Origin: Caccocola sp964450835
Lineage (GTDB): Bacteria > Synergistota > Synergistia > Synergistales > Synergistaceae
Direction of reading: 5' to 3'
Assembly: GCA_964450835.1 (NCBI GenBank)
Contig: CAYVEQ010000002.1
Span: forward strand, 19,905 to 83,904
DNA: 64,000 nt
The position numbers and the translations under genes were made by a program. Of this stretch, positions 52,298-60,209 are shown in pieces (position 1 is the first letter of the stretch; each line of letters opens with the position of its first letter). The notes beneath the pieces were generated by a model that did not search any database, was not told the origin of the DNA, and saw only the letters and a program-made list of their open reading frames with translations.

Positions 52298-53413
52298 ATG
52301 TTGCCATCTGTTATAACGGAGAAGCTCGCCAAGCACGGCATAGTAATAAACGGGCCGAACGAATGGGACCCGCAGGTGCTCGACGAGCGGTTTTACGGGC
52401 GCGTCATGCGTTTTAAGAATTTAGGGCTCGGCGAGGCTTATATGGACGGCTGGTGGAAGTGCGCGAGAATCGACGAGTTCATATGCCGCGTCCTTAAATG
52501 CGGGGCCGAGGGCGATATTCGCGGAGGCATCCGCTACGCTCTGATGATCGTGCCTATGCTGCTGTTCAATATGCAGCTGCGCGCGCGCAGCCGTCTTTCG
52601 GCTCACGAGCATTACGACCTCGGCAACGATTTTTTCTTTTCTTTCCTTGATCCGAAGCATCAGTACAGCTGCGCCTATTTCAAGGATACGGACGACCTCG
52701 CCGAGGCGCAGGAGAAGAAGCTCGAGCTTATTGCGGAGAAGCTGGAGCTTAAAGAGGGCGACAGGCTGCTTGACATAGGCTGCGGCTGGGGCGGCCTCGC
52801 GAAGTTCATGGCGACGCGTTTCGGCTGCCGCGTTACGGGGGTGAATATCGCGAAGGAGCAGCTCGCTTTCGCGCGCGAGGACTGCCGCGGGCTTCCGGTG
52901 GAGTTCCTCGAGTGCGACTACCGCGATGTGCGCGGCGAGTATGACAAGATTGTCTCTGTCGGCATGTTCGAACACGTCGGGAAAAAGAATTTCCGCACCT
53001 TTATGAAGACGGCGCACCGTCTGCTCGCGGATAAAGGGCTTTTCCTGCTGCACACTATCGCGGGAAACAGAACTGCGGTTAACTGCGACAGATGGATGAA
53101 CAAATATATTTTCCCGAACGGCTGTCTGCCTTCAGCGGCGGAGATGACAAGCGCCTCGGAAGGGCTTTTTCTGACGGAGGACCTTCACAATTTCGCCGGA
53201 AATTACGACGAGACCCTGATGCGCTGGCACAGGAATTTCACGCGCGCGTGGCCGAATTTCGAGCCGCGCTACGGTGAGCGCTTCCGCAGAATGTGGGAAT
53301 ATTATCTGCTTTCCTGCGCCGGAGCTTTCCGCGCGCGGGCGATTCAGCTTTATCAGCTGCTTATGTCAAAGGAAAACGACTGCCGCCCGCAGCCGAGGTG
53401 CGTCATGCGCTGA
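52298..53413 (+). CDS. cfa: cyclopropane-fatty-acyl-phospholipid synthase
   Basis: 371 residues from ATG 52298; a GTG at 52289 is an alternative. SAM-binding loop L-D-I-G-C-G-W-G-G-L near 158, substrate region H-Y-D-L-G-N-D-F-F near 102, Q-Y-S-C-A-Y-F near 119, and V-G-M-F-E-H-V-G near 223, all CFA synthase hallmarks. Adds a methylene bridge to unsaturated acyl chains in membrane phospholipids. GGGGAGG lies upstream. Complete and ends 20 bases before the repeat that flanks the N gap. Confidence 0.94.
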   Translation: MLPSVITEKLAKHGIVINGPNEWDPQVLDERFYGRVMRFKNLGLGEAYMDGWWKCARIDEFICRVLKCGAEGDIRGGIRYALMIVPMLLFNMQLRARSRLSAHEHYDLGNDFFFSFLDPKHQYSCAYFKDTDDLAEAQEKKLELIAEKLELKEGDRLLDIGCGWGGLAKFMATRFGCRVTGVNIAKEQLAFAREDCRGLPVEFLECDYRDVRGEYDKIVSVGMFEHVGKKNFRTFMKTAHRLLADKGLFLLHTIAGNRTAVNCDRWMNKYIFPNGCLPSAAEMTSASEGLFLTEDLHNFAGNYDETLMRWHRNFTRAWPNFEPRYGERFRRMWEYYLLSCAGAFRARAIQLYQLLMSKENDCRPQPRCVMR

Positions 53414-53433
53414 TCTTTCGGTGCGGCGCCGGA

Positions 53434-53643
53434 AATTTTGAAAAAATTTTCTTCGGCGGCGCGTTCGCGTGCTCTCCGGGTTCAGGCGNNNNNNNNNNNN
53501 NNNNNNNNNNNNNNNNNNNNNNNNNNNNNNNNNNNNNNNNNNNNNNNNNNNNNNNNNNNNNNNNNNNNNNNNNNNNNNNNNNNNNNNNAATTTTGAAAAA
53601 ATTTTCTTCGGCGGCGCGTTCGCGTGCTCTCCGGGTTCAGGCG
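53434..53643. repeat. 55-bp direct repeat flanking the N run
   Basis: Positions 53434-53488 and 53589-53643 are identical over 55 bases and directly abut the Ns on each side. This is the overlap expected when two contigs that end at the same 55-mer were scaffolded without merging. Confidence 0.9.
53489..53588. other. assembly gap of 100 N
   Basis: Exactly 100 unknown bases between two copies of the same 55-base sequence. The length is a conventional placeholder. The true sequence may have no gap and one copy of the repeat. No gene crosses it. Confidence 0.97.
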
Positions 53644-53776
53644 GGCGCGCGGCAGACATAACGCCCACCGCGGGCGCGCGCCGTCGGTTTTTTATGTTTT
53701 CCGCGCCCGCGCATCCCCGCCGCGCGTTCATATACGGCGCGTTTTTTACCGCGGAGACCAGAGACGGATGCCGGCT

Positions 53777-53806
53777 TGACACGCTTCGTCTCTTTCAAAT
53801 ATAATC
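53777..53806 (+). promoter_or_regulatory. consensus promoter of the P-type ATPase gene
   Basis: Perfect TTGACA (53777-53782), 18-base spacer, perfect TATAAT (53801-53806). Confidence 0.88.
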
Positions 53807-53812
53807 CGCGTT

Positions 53813-53931
53813 ACAGAATGGAGCAAGCGGCGGCTCTTGCGAGCCGCGGGCTGGGTCGGGACGACAACCCGGCAGCGGGAAAAGACATTTCGCCCGCGGG
53901 ACCGTTAATAAAACGATCCCGCGGGTTTTTT
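53813..53931 (+). promoter_or_regulatory. structured leader ending in an intrinsic terminator, upstream of the P-type ATPase
   Basis: Right after the promoter come a GCGGCTC-TTGC-GAGCCGC hairpin (53829-53846), a GGGT...ACCC element within GGCTGGGT...AACCCGGC, and then CCCGCGGGA (53893-53901) pairing with TCCCGCGGG (53917-53925) followed by T6. The terminator lies about 40 bases before the ATG with no intervening frame, so read-through must be regulated. No known riboswitch class was recognised. Confidence 0.6.
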
Positions 53932-53970
53932 ATGCGCCGCGGGCGGCAAAAGCCGGAGGAGGAGAGAAAT

Positions 53971-56478
53971 ATGAAACTTACCGACAGATACCGCGGACTC
54001 ACTCACGAGGAGGCGCGCGCCCGCCTTGCCGAATACGGGCCGAACGCGCCGGGCGCGCCGAATAAAAAGCATCCGCTGATTGCGGCGCTGAAATTTCTGA
54101 CGGAGCCGGTCTTTCTGCTGCTGATTGGCGCGGCGCTGATTTACTTTCTGCTCGGCGAGCCGCGCGACGGAGCGATGATGCTGTTCTTCGTCGCTTTCAT
54201 GAGCGCGATCAACTTTTATCAGGAATGGAAAACGGACAGAACGCTTGAAGCGTTAAAGTCGCTTTCCTCGCCGAAGGCCGCCGTCATACGCGGCGGCGCG
54301 GCCGTCACTGTGCCGTCGGAGGAACTTGTGCCGGGCGACATAATACTGCTCTCGGAGGGCGAGCGCGTGCCGGCGGACTGCGAAGTGCTCGAAGCGGAGG
54401 GGTTCGGCGTAAACGAGTCGGCTCTCACGGGCGAGCCAGAGACAGTCTGGAAAGAAAAATCCCTCTCAGCGGAAAAGAGCGGCCGCCGGCGTGCCGGCCG
54501 CCTCTACGCCGGCACCGGCGTCGTGGCGGGCCGCGCCGCGGCCCGCGTTATCGCGACGGGCGACGCGACCGAATACGGAAAAATCACAAAAGACGTGGCC
54601 GAAGCACCGGAACGGCCCACGCCGCTTGAAAAACAGACGAGACGCCTCGTCCTCGACTGCTCGTTCTTCAGCCTCGTCATGCTGACCCTCGTCATAGCCG
54701 CGACATACGCGCGCGGCGGCGATTTCATCGAATCGGCCCTCGCGGGCATAACGCTCGCCATGGCGACAATCCCCGAAGAATTTCCCGTGGTTCTCACTGT
54801 ATTCCTCGCGCTCGGCGCGTGGCGTCTGGCGAAGCGCCACGCGCTGATACGGCGCGTACCGTCTGTCGAGACGCTTGGCGCGGTAAGCGTGCTCTGCGTT
54901 GACAAGACAGGCACTCTCACGGAAAACAGAATGACGCTGAGCGAATTTCTGCCGCTCATGGGCTGCACGGAGCGCAAACTTACGGAAACGGCGGTACTCG
55001 CCTCGGAGACCAATCCCTACGACCCGATGGAGCGCGCGATTCTGCGCGAGGCGGGACGGCGCAAGACAGACATAAAATATCTGCAAAGCCAGAGGTTCCT
55101 GCGCGATTACCCCTTCTCCTCCGAGTCGCGCATGATGGCGCACGTCTGGGAGCAGAACGGCAGAATCACCGCCGCCGCGAAGGGTTCGCCCGAAAACATA
55201 CTGCGCCTCTGCGCGATGCCGGAGGAAGAAAGGCGCTTCGCGGAGGCAGAACAGCTTCGCCTCTCTGACGCCGGCTGCCGCGTCCTCGCCGTCGCCTATA
55301 ACGACGACATGGGCGCGATTCCCGAAAAAATGGAAGATTGCCGCTTTGAGCTCGCGGGCTTTGCCGCCTTCAAAGACCCGCCGCGCGAAAATGTTCCCGC
55401 CTGCATACGCGCCTGCGGCAAAGCCGGAGTGCGTGTCGTCATGATAACTGGCGACAACCCCGCGACTGCGCACAGGATCGCGCACGAAATAGGGCTCGGC
55501 GAGGAGACGGGGCGCGAGCACGTGATCATAACCGGAGAGGAGCTTGACGCCTTAGACGAAGAGAGCCTCGCGGGCCGGATCAAAGATGTTACGATATTCT
55601 CGCGCGTATCGCCGCGCGGCAAAATGCAGATAGTCCGGGCGTTGCGCTCGCGCGGCGAAATAGTCGCGATGACCGGAGACGGCGTAAACGACGCGCCGGC
55701 TCTGAAATACGCGGATATCGGCATAGCGATGGGAGGCCACGGCGCCGAGGTCGCGCGCGAGGCGGCTGATATGGTGCTGCTCGACGACGATTTTTCGACA
55801 ATCGTGAACACAATCCGCGACGGACGGCGCATATACGACAACATCAGAAAGGCGATGGAATATGTCATAGTGATACATATACCGATCGCCCTCTCCGCGC
55901 TCGCCGCGCCCCTGCTCGGCCTGCCGCCCGTGCTTGAGCCGGTGCACGTGATGCTTCTTGAGCTGATAATAGACCCGACCTGCTCGATAATTTTCGAGCG
56001 CCAGCCGGGCGAGAAAGACTTGATGGAGCGTCCGCCGCGCGACGCCGCTCTCCCGATCATAAACCGCCGGATATTCGGCAAAGCGATGGCGCAGGGGCTT
56101 TCGATATTTGCCGCCGCCTTCGGCGCCTACGCGGCGCTCCTGCCGCGCGCGGGCGCCGAAGAGGCGCGCGGGGTATTCCTCACGGTCGTGATACTCGCCA
56201 ATCTCTTTCTTGTCTATGTCAACCGCTCGGACAGCGATTTCGCCTTCGGCCGCGGAAGCGCGCCCGACAAAACCGCAATCGCCGTGAACGCCGGCATACT
56301 CGCGGTAATGGCGGCGCTTTCGTCGGTCCCGCCGCTTTCTTCCGCCACGGGGCTCAGCGCGCCATCGGCGGGCGAAACAGCGGCCGCCGCCGCTCTGGCC
56401 TGCGTCTCCACGTTCTGGTGGGAGGCTGTGAAATGGGCGAAGAGGAAAAGAAAAGTCCGCGGTCTCGCGCGAAGCTGA
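53971..56478 (+). CDS. P-type cation-transporting ATPase (P2, Ca2+-type)
   Basis: 835 residues from ATG 53971, with GGAGGAGAG upstream. Phosphorylation motif D-K-T-G-T-L-T with Asp at about residue 311; actuator loop L-T-G-E-P near 153; T-G-D-N-P near 495; M-T-G-D-G-V-N-D-A-P near 569. Transmembrane helix 4 reads P-E-E-F-P, the variant seen in a bacterial branch, where SERCA pumps have P-E-G-L-P. Ten membrane helices are expected. Likely exports Ca2+ or Mn2+; the ion is unproven. A regulated leader and the CorA gene downstream point to divalent-metal homeostasis. Confidence 0.92.
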   Translation: MKLTDRYRGLTHEEARARLAEYGPNAPGAPNKKHPLIAALKFLTEPVFLLLIGAALIYFLLGEPRDGAMMLFFVAFMSAINFYQEWKTDRTLEALKSLSSPKAAVIRGGAAVTVPSEELVPGDIILLSEGERVPADCEVLEAEGFGVNESALTGEPETVWKEKSLSAEKSGRRRAGRLYAGTGVVAGRAAARVIATGDATEYGKITKDVAEAPERPTPLEKQTRRLVLDCSFFSLVMLTLVIAATYARGGDFIESALAGITLAMATIPEEFPVVLTVFLALGAWRLAKRHALIRRVPSVETLGAVSVLCVDKTGTLTENRMTLSEFLPLMGCTERKLTETAVLASETNPYDPMERAILREAGRRKTDIKYLQSQRFLRDYPFSSESRMMAHVWEQNGRITAAAKGSPENILRLCAMPEEERRFAEAEQLRLSDAGCRVLAVAYNDDMGAIPEKMEDCRFELAGFAAFKDPPRENVPACIRACGKAGVRVVMITGDNPATAHRIAHEIGLGEETGREHVIITGEELDALDEESLAGRIKDVTIFSRVSPRGKMQIVRALRSRGEIVAMTGDGVNDAPALKYADIGIAMGGHGAEVAREAADMVLLDDDFSTIVNTIRDGRRIYDNIRKAMEYVIVIHIPIALSALAAPLLGLPPVLEPVHVMLLELIIDPTCSIIFERQPGEKDLMERPPRDAALPIINRRIFGKAMAQGLSIFAAAFGAYAALLPRAGAEEARGVFLTVVILANLFLVYVNRSDSDFAFGRGSAPDKTAIAVNAGILAVMAALSSVPPLSSATGLSAPSAGETAAAAALACVSTFWWEAVKWAKRKRKVRGLARS

Positions 56479-56537
56479 CGAGCCGCGATGTTTGAAAGGC
56501 GCCGCGCGCGGGCGCGTCCCTGCGGCGCGAAAACTTC

Positions 56538-56566
56538 TTGACCGTGCCGCCGCGAGAGGATAAACT
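56538..56566 (+). promoter_or_regulatory. promoter of corA
   Basis: TTGACC (56538-56543), 17-base spacer, TAAACT (56561-56566), giving a leader of about 155 bases. Confidence 0.65.
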
Positions 56567-56599
56567 GTTACCGTGCCTTTTAACGGCGCGGAAAAATAT

Positions 56600-56730
56600 T
56601 TTAAGGAGAGATCCGCAGTATGGACGCAAGCGGTCCAAGTCCCGAACCCTTAGGGCGATCATGTAGAAGCGAAAGATAGTCTCTCCCTGGGCCTCCGTCG
56701 CCCGGGCGAGCCGGGTATGGAGGTACTCAT
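56600..56730 (+). promoter_or_regulatory. multibranched leader of corA with a Shine-Dalgarno-sequestering stem
   Basis: GGAGAGA (56605-56611) pairs with TCTCTCC (56680-56686), closing a junction that contains GGAC-GCAAGC-GGTCC (56621-56636 region) and CCC...TTAGGG hairpins. Just downstream CCTCC (56692-56696) can pair with the ribosome site GGAGG (56719-56723) 7 bases before the corA ATG. This fits a translational riboswitch. It does not match the M-box sequence I remember. Confidence 0.58.
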
Positions 56731-57687
56731 ATGCTCAAAATCATCAAGACGACAGAAACTCAGCTCGTCGAGCTGACGCCGGAAAACATCGAGCCCGGCG
56801 CGTGGATTTCGCTCATACGTCCGGGTGCGGACGAGCTGAACGAAGTCGAGGAAATCACGAATGCTCCGCAGGATTTTATACGCTCGGCGCTCGACCCCGA
56901 AGAATCCTCGCGCATAGAGGTCGAGGACAACCACATACTTGTTCTCATCAACGTTCCGAAGAACCGCGACAGCGGCAGCCCGGAGTACGACACGCTGCCT
57001 CTCGGCATAATCATAACGCCGGACTACTTCGTGACTGTATGTCAGGAAAACAACGATGCGATCCAGAATTTTTCCGAGTCGCGCTTCCGTTTCTTCAACA
57101 CGTGGAAGAGAACGCGCTTCCTCTTCCAGATACTCTACCGCTCCGCTATGCTCTTCCTCAAAGACCTGCGCCAGATGACGCGGAGGTCCGACCAGATAGA
57201 GCACGACCTGCGCCAGTCGATGAAAAACGACGAACTCTTTCAGCTCCTCGACCTGCAAAAAGGGCTCACCTACTACTCCATGGCGCTGCGCTCTAACAAA
57301 GTCGTCGTGGAGCGGCTGCTCCGCCTCTGTTCCAACTCGCAGGTCAGCCACCTTATAAAACTGCGCGAAGAGGACGAGGAGCTGCTTGACGACGCGCGCA
57401 TAGAATACGATCAGGCCATTGAGATGGCGCAGATACAGACGGACGTCCTCGCGGGCATGATGGACTCCTTCGCCTCCGTCATCTCAAACAATCTCAACAT
57501 CGTCATGAAAGTCCTCGCCGCGATAACGATAGTCATGGCAATCCCGACGATGATCTCTGGCTTCTGGGGAATGAACGTCCCCGTGCCGTGGGGCGACAAT
57601 CCAGCCGGCTTCGCGGTCGTCGGCTGCGTCGCGCTCACTCTGACTCTCGCGGCGACGTGGCTGCTCTGGAAAAAGAAAATGTTCTGA
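56731..57687 (+). CDS. corA: CorA-family Mg2+/Co2+ transporter
   Basis: 318 residues. Cytoplasmic N-terminal funnel, long stalk helix, and two C-terminal membrane helices; the selectivity motif G-M-N is present in G-F-W-G-M-N-V-P near residue 280. The last residues are basic (W-K-K-K-M-F). Forms a pentameric channel for Mg2+ or Co2+ uptake. Expression is probably set by the leader stem that masks the ribosome site. Confidence 0.94.
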   Translation: MLKIIKTTETQLVELTPENIEPGAWISLIRPGADELNEVEEITNAPQDFIRSALDPEESSRIEVEDNHILVLINVPKNRDSGSPEYDTLPLGIIITPDYFVTVCQENNDAIQNFSESRFRFFNTWKRTRFLFQILYRSAMLFLKDLRQMTRRSDQIEHDLRQSMKNDELFQLLDLQKGLTYYSMALRSNKVVVERLLRLCSNSQVSHLIKLREEDEELLDDARIEYDQAIEMAQIQTDVLAGMMDSFASVISNNLNIVMKVLAAITIVMAIPTMISGFWGMNVPVPWGDNPAGFAVVGCVALTLTLAATWLLWKKKMF

Positions 57688-57752
57688 CGCGCGCGGCGCA
57701 TTCCCGTGTGAGGCCGCGAGGCCGTACAGAGCGCGGACCCGTCCGGCCGCGT

Positions 57753-57795
57753 AAAAAAACTCCCGCCGCGAAAGAGAGCGGCGGGAATTTTTATT
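57753..57795. terminator. bidirectional terminator between corA and the SFPD-repeat gene
   Basis: TCCCGCCGC (57761-57769) pairs with GCGGCGGGA (57778-57786); ATTTTTATTTT follows on the plus strand and a T-run on the minus strand. Confidence 0.9.
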
Positions 57796-57816
57796 TTGTT
57801 CGGGCGGCCCTGCGCG

Positions 57817-58143
57817 TTAATCCGCTCCTGGGAAAGCGGAGACGTACTTTATTGTCAGATCCGGGAAGCTCTCGACGAACTGAACCTTGAAATCCTCGCC
57901 GAAGGTGACGAACTGCCATTCGCCGATTTCGTCCGGAAAGCTCTCCACTTTTTTAACGCGGAGGTCGGGGAAGCTCTCAACAACCTTCACCCTTAAATCG
58001 GGGAAGCTCTTCACAACGCGGACGCGCCCGCAGAGTTTTATCCCTTTGCAATAGCCGTTTTCGTCGACGTTCGACGCGTTTGCAGGAAACGCGCACGCGA
58101 GCAACAGAACCGCGGCTGTTAATATGGCAGATACTCTTTTCAT
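57817..58143 (-). CDS. small secreted SFPD-repeat protein, 7(1) septoil-knot family
   Basis: 108 residues from ATG 58141-58143, with AAAGGAG 7 bases upstream. Signal peptide about 1-25 (ending A-N-A-S). The mature part of about 80 residues is a string of 10-13 residue repeats: V-V-K-S-F-P-D-L, V-V-E-S-F-P-D-L, K-V-E-S-F-P-D-E, then the diverged F-V-T-F-G-E-D-F, F-V-E-S-F-P-D-L and Y-V-S-A-F-P-G, with G-E-W-Q-F in the middle. Two cysteines precede the repeats. From memory this matches the Pfam family whose members fold into a 7(1) (septoil) knot. The repeats are also visible in DNA as recurring GGAAGCTCT on the plus strand. Function unknown; monocistronic. Confidence 0.82.
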   Translation of the reverse strand: MKRVSAILTAAVLLLACAFPANASNVDENGYCKGIKLCGRVRVVKSFPDLRVKVVESFPDLRVKKVESFPDEIGEWQFVTFGEDFKVQFVESFPDLTIKYVSAFPGAD

Positions 58144-58261
58144 TTTACGCTCCTTTGCCTCGTCCGGAGAAATCGCCCGCGCCTTCCGCTTTGCCGCGGA
58201 AAGGTTGCTTTTTGTTTTTTGCTCCTGGGGGGCCGAAAAATCCGCTGTGACGGGAAACAAA

Positions 58262-58349
58262 TGGCGGAGAGTGGAGGATTCGAACCCCCGGGGCTGTGAC
58301 ACCCAATTGATTTCAAGTCAATCACCATAGACCTCTCGGACAACTCTCC
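58262..58349 (-). tRNA. tRNA-Ser (anticodon TGA)
   Basis: Minus strand, 88 bases including encoded CCA (58262-58264). Acceptor GGAGAGT pairs with ACTCTCC; anticodon stem ATTGA/TCAAT with loop CTTGAAA (anticodon TGA); a long variable arm typical of tRNA-Ser; T-arm with GGTTCGAATCC. Confidence 0.96.
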
Positions 58350-58457
58350 GCGTCTGTCAGTGAATTATAATCGCCGGCTCCTTTTATTGCAAGCGCGGTG
58401 CGCCGGAATTCTGCCGCAAGTGCGCGGCGCGGTTATGTGCGCCGGTCTTTTGCGCTT

Positions 58458-60068
58458 TCACCACGCCGCGGCGCAGCCGTCTGCTCTCGGCTCCGTCGCG
58501 CCGACTAAGGCGCCAGAGGGGAGGCGCTGGATTATCTGCCCGCGTCCGTATGAGCTCCGGTCGAAGTCAAAGCGCACCTCGTGACCCATCGCCGCCAGCT
58601 TTTCCGCGATGTGCGGGGCGACGGAGGATTCAAGCCCCACGACGCGGCCGCGGAACCACTGCCAGCGCGGCGCGTCGAGCGCCTCCTGCGGGTTGAGGCC
58701 GAAGTCTGTCATGTTGACGACCGTCTGCACATGTCCCTGCGGCTGCATGAAGGCGCCCATTACTCCGAAGGGGCCGACGGCCTCCCCGCCGCGCGTGATG
58801 AAGCCCGGGATTATCGTGTGGTACGGTTTTTTGCCCGGAGCGAGGCAGTTCGGCGACCCCGGTTCGAGCGAGAAATTGTTCGCGCGGTTGTGGAGCGTCA
58901 CGCCGGTTCCCGGAACGCAGAGGCCCGAGCCGAAGCCGTGGTAGTTGCTCTGTATCATAGAAATCATGCAGCCCTCGCCGTCCGCCGCCGCGAGGTAGAC
59001 GGTGCCGCCGCTTTTCCGGCACTCAGGGGCCGGCTCTCCCGCGCGTTTTTTATCTATGAGCGCGGCGCGCCGGCGGGCGAAGTCATCCGACAGCAGCTCT
59101 TGCACACTCCTGCGCATATAGCGCGGGTCAGCCACTTCCGCCGCCGATTCCGCGAAGGCGAGCTTCATGGCCTCTATCTGCAGGTGATAGCTTTCCGCGC
59201 TCTCGCGTTCCGCGAGGTCGAAGCCCTTCAGGATGTTGAGCGCCATGAGCGCCGTTATGCCCTGCCCGTTCGGCGGTATTTCCCAGATGTCGAAGCCTTT
59301 GTAGTTCGCCGACACAGGCTCTACCCACTCGGGCGCGAACGACTCGAGGTCGCTGGCGCGAAGCCAGCCGCCGCATGATTTTGAGAAAGCGTCTATCGCC
59401 TCCGCTATCCCGCCCTCGTAGAAGGCGCGCGCGCCGCTTTTCGCTATCGCGCGAAGAGTCGCGGCCTGCTGCGGGCAGCGCCAGATTTCGCCTGGCGCGG
59501 GCGCCCGTCCTCCGGCGGTGAATGTGTCGAAGATATGGGCAAAACGCTCGCCCTCGAGTTTTTTCGCGAAGGTTGCGAAAGCCGATTTCCATAGCTTGCC
59601 GACCGTCGGCGACACCGGAAATCCCTCTTCCGCGTACCGCGCGGCGGGCTCGATCACCTCCTCAAGAGGCAGTCTGCCGAAGCGGCGGTTCAGCTCCGCC
59701 CACGCGGAAGGCGCGCCCGGAACCGTGACGGCCTCCCAGCCGTACTCCGGCACCTCGCGGCAGCCGCGCGCGCGCAGCGCTTCCGCGTCCGCGAGCGCCG
59801 GCGCCGGGCCGCTCGCGTTTAGGCCGTGGAGTTTTCCGCCGCTCCACACGAGCGCGAAACTGTCGCCTCCTATGCCGTTGCTCGTCGGCTCAACGACGGT
59901 AAGGCAGGCCGCCGTCGCGACGGCCGCGTCCACCGCGTTCCCGCCCTTTTTGATAATGTCAAGCCCTGCCTGGGCCGCGAGCGGCTGCGAGGCGCAGACC
60001 ATTCCCCGCGCTCCGTAGACAAGCGTCCTGCGCGAGGGGTATCTGTATGACAAAGGATCGTATTTCAC
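58458..60068 (-). CDS. ggt: gamma-glutamyltransferase family protein
   Basis: 536 residues from GTG 60066-60068, which has GAGGAG 7 bases upstream. N-terminal nucleophile hydrolase: A-S-Q-P-L-A-A-Q-A-G near 38, G-G-N-A-V-D-A-A-V-A near 50, G-I-G-G-D-S near 73 and the autocatalytic Thr at about residue 356 in S-G-G-T-V-Y. No signal peptide is visible, unlike typical periplasmic Ggt, so it is more like the YwrD-type cytoplasmic branch. It hydrolyses or transfers gamma-glutamyl groups, perhaps from glutathione-like or peptide substrates. Confidence 0.92.
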   Translation of the reverse strand: MKYDPLSYRYPSRRTLVYGARGMVCASQPLAAQAGLDIIKKGGNAVDAAVATAACLTVVEPTSNGIGGDSFALVWSGGKLHGLNASGPAPALADAEALRARGCREVPEYGWEAVTVPGAPSAWAELNRRFGRLPLEEVIEPAARYAEEGFPVSPTVGKLWKSAFATFAKKLEGERFAHIFDTFTAGGRAPAPGEIWRCPQQAATLRAIAKSGARAFYEGGIAEAIDAFSKSCGGWLRASDLESFAPEWVEPVSANYKGFDIWEIPPNGQGITALMALNILKGFDLAERESAESYHLQIEAMKLAFAESAAEVADPRYMRRSVQELLSDDFARRRAALIDKKRAGEPAPECRKSGGTVYLAAADGEGCMISMIQSNYHGFGSGLCVPGTGVTLHNRANNFSLEPGSPNCLAPGKKPYHTIIPGFITRGGEAVGPFGVMGAFMQPQGHVQTVVNMTDFGLNPQEALDAPRWQWFRGRVVGLESSVAPHIAEKLAAMGHEVRFDFDRSSYGRGQIIQRLPSGALVGATEPRADGCAAAW

Positions 60069-60209
60069 GAAGAAGCTCCTCTCTTTGTGGAATCTTACGG
60101 CTTCCCGCATAGTTTAATAAAAATTTCCGCGCGCCGCAACGGCGGACTGACACGAGGGCGCAAGCGGCGATATAATAAAGCGGCGGTCTGCCGCCACGGA
60201 GGGATAAGC

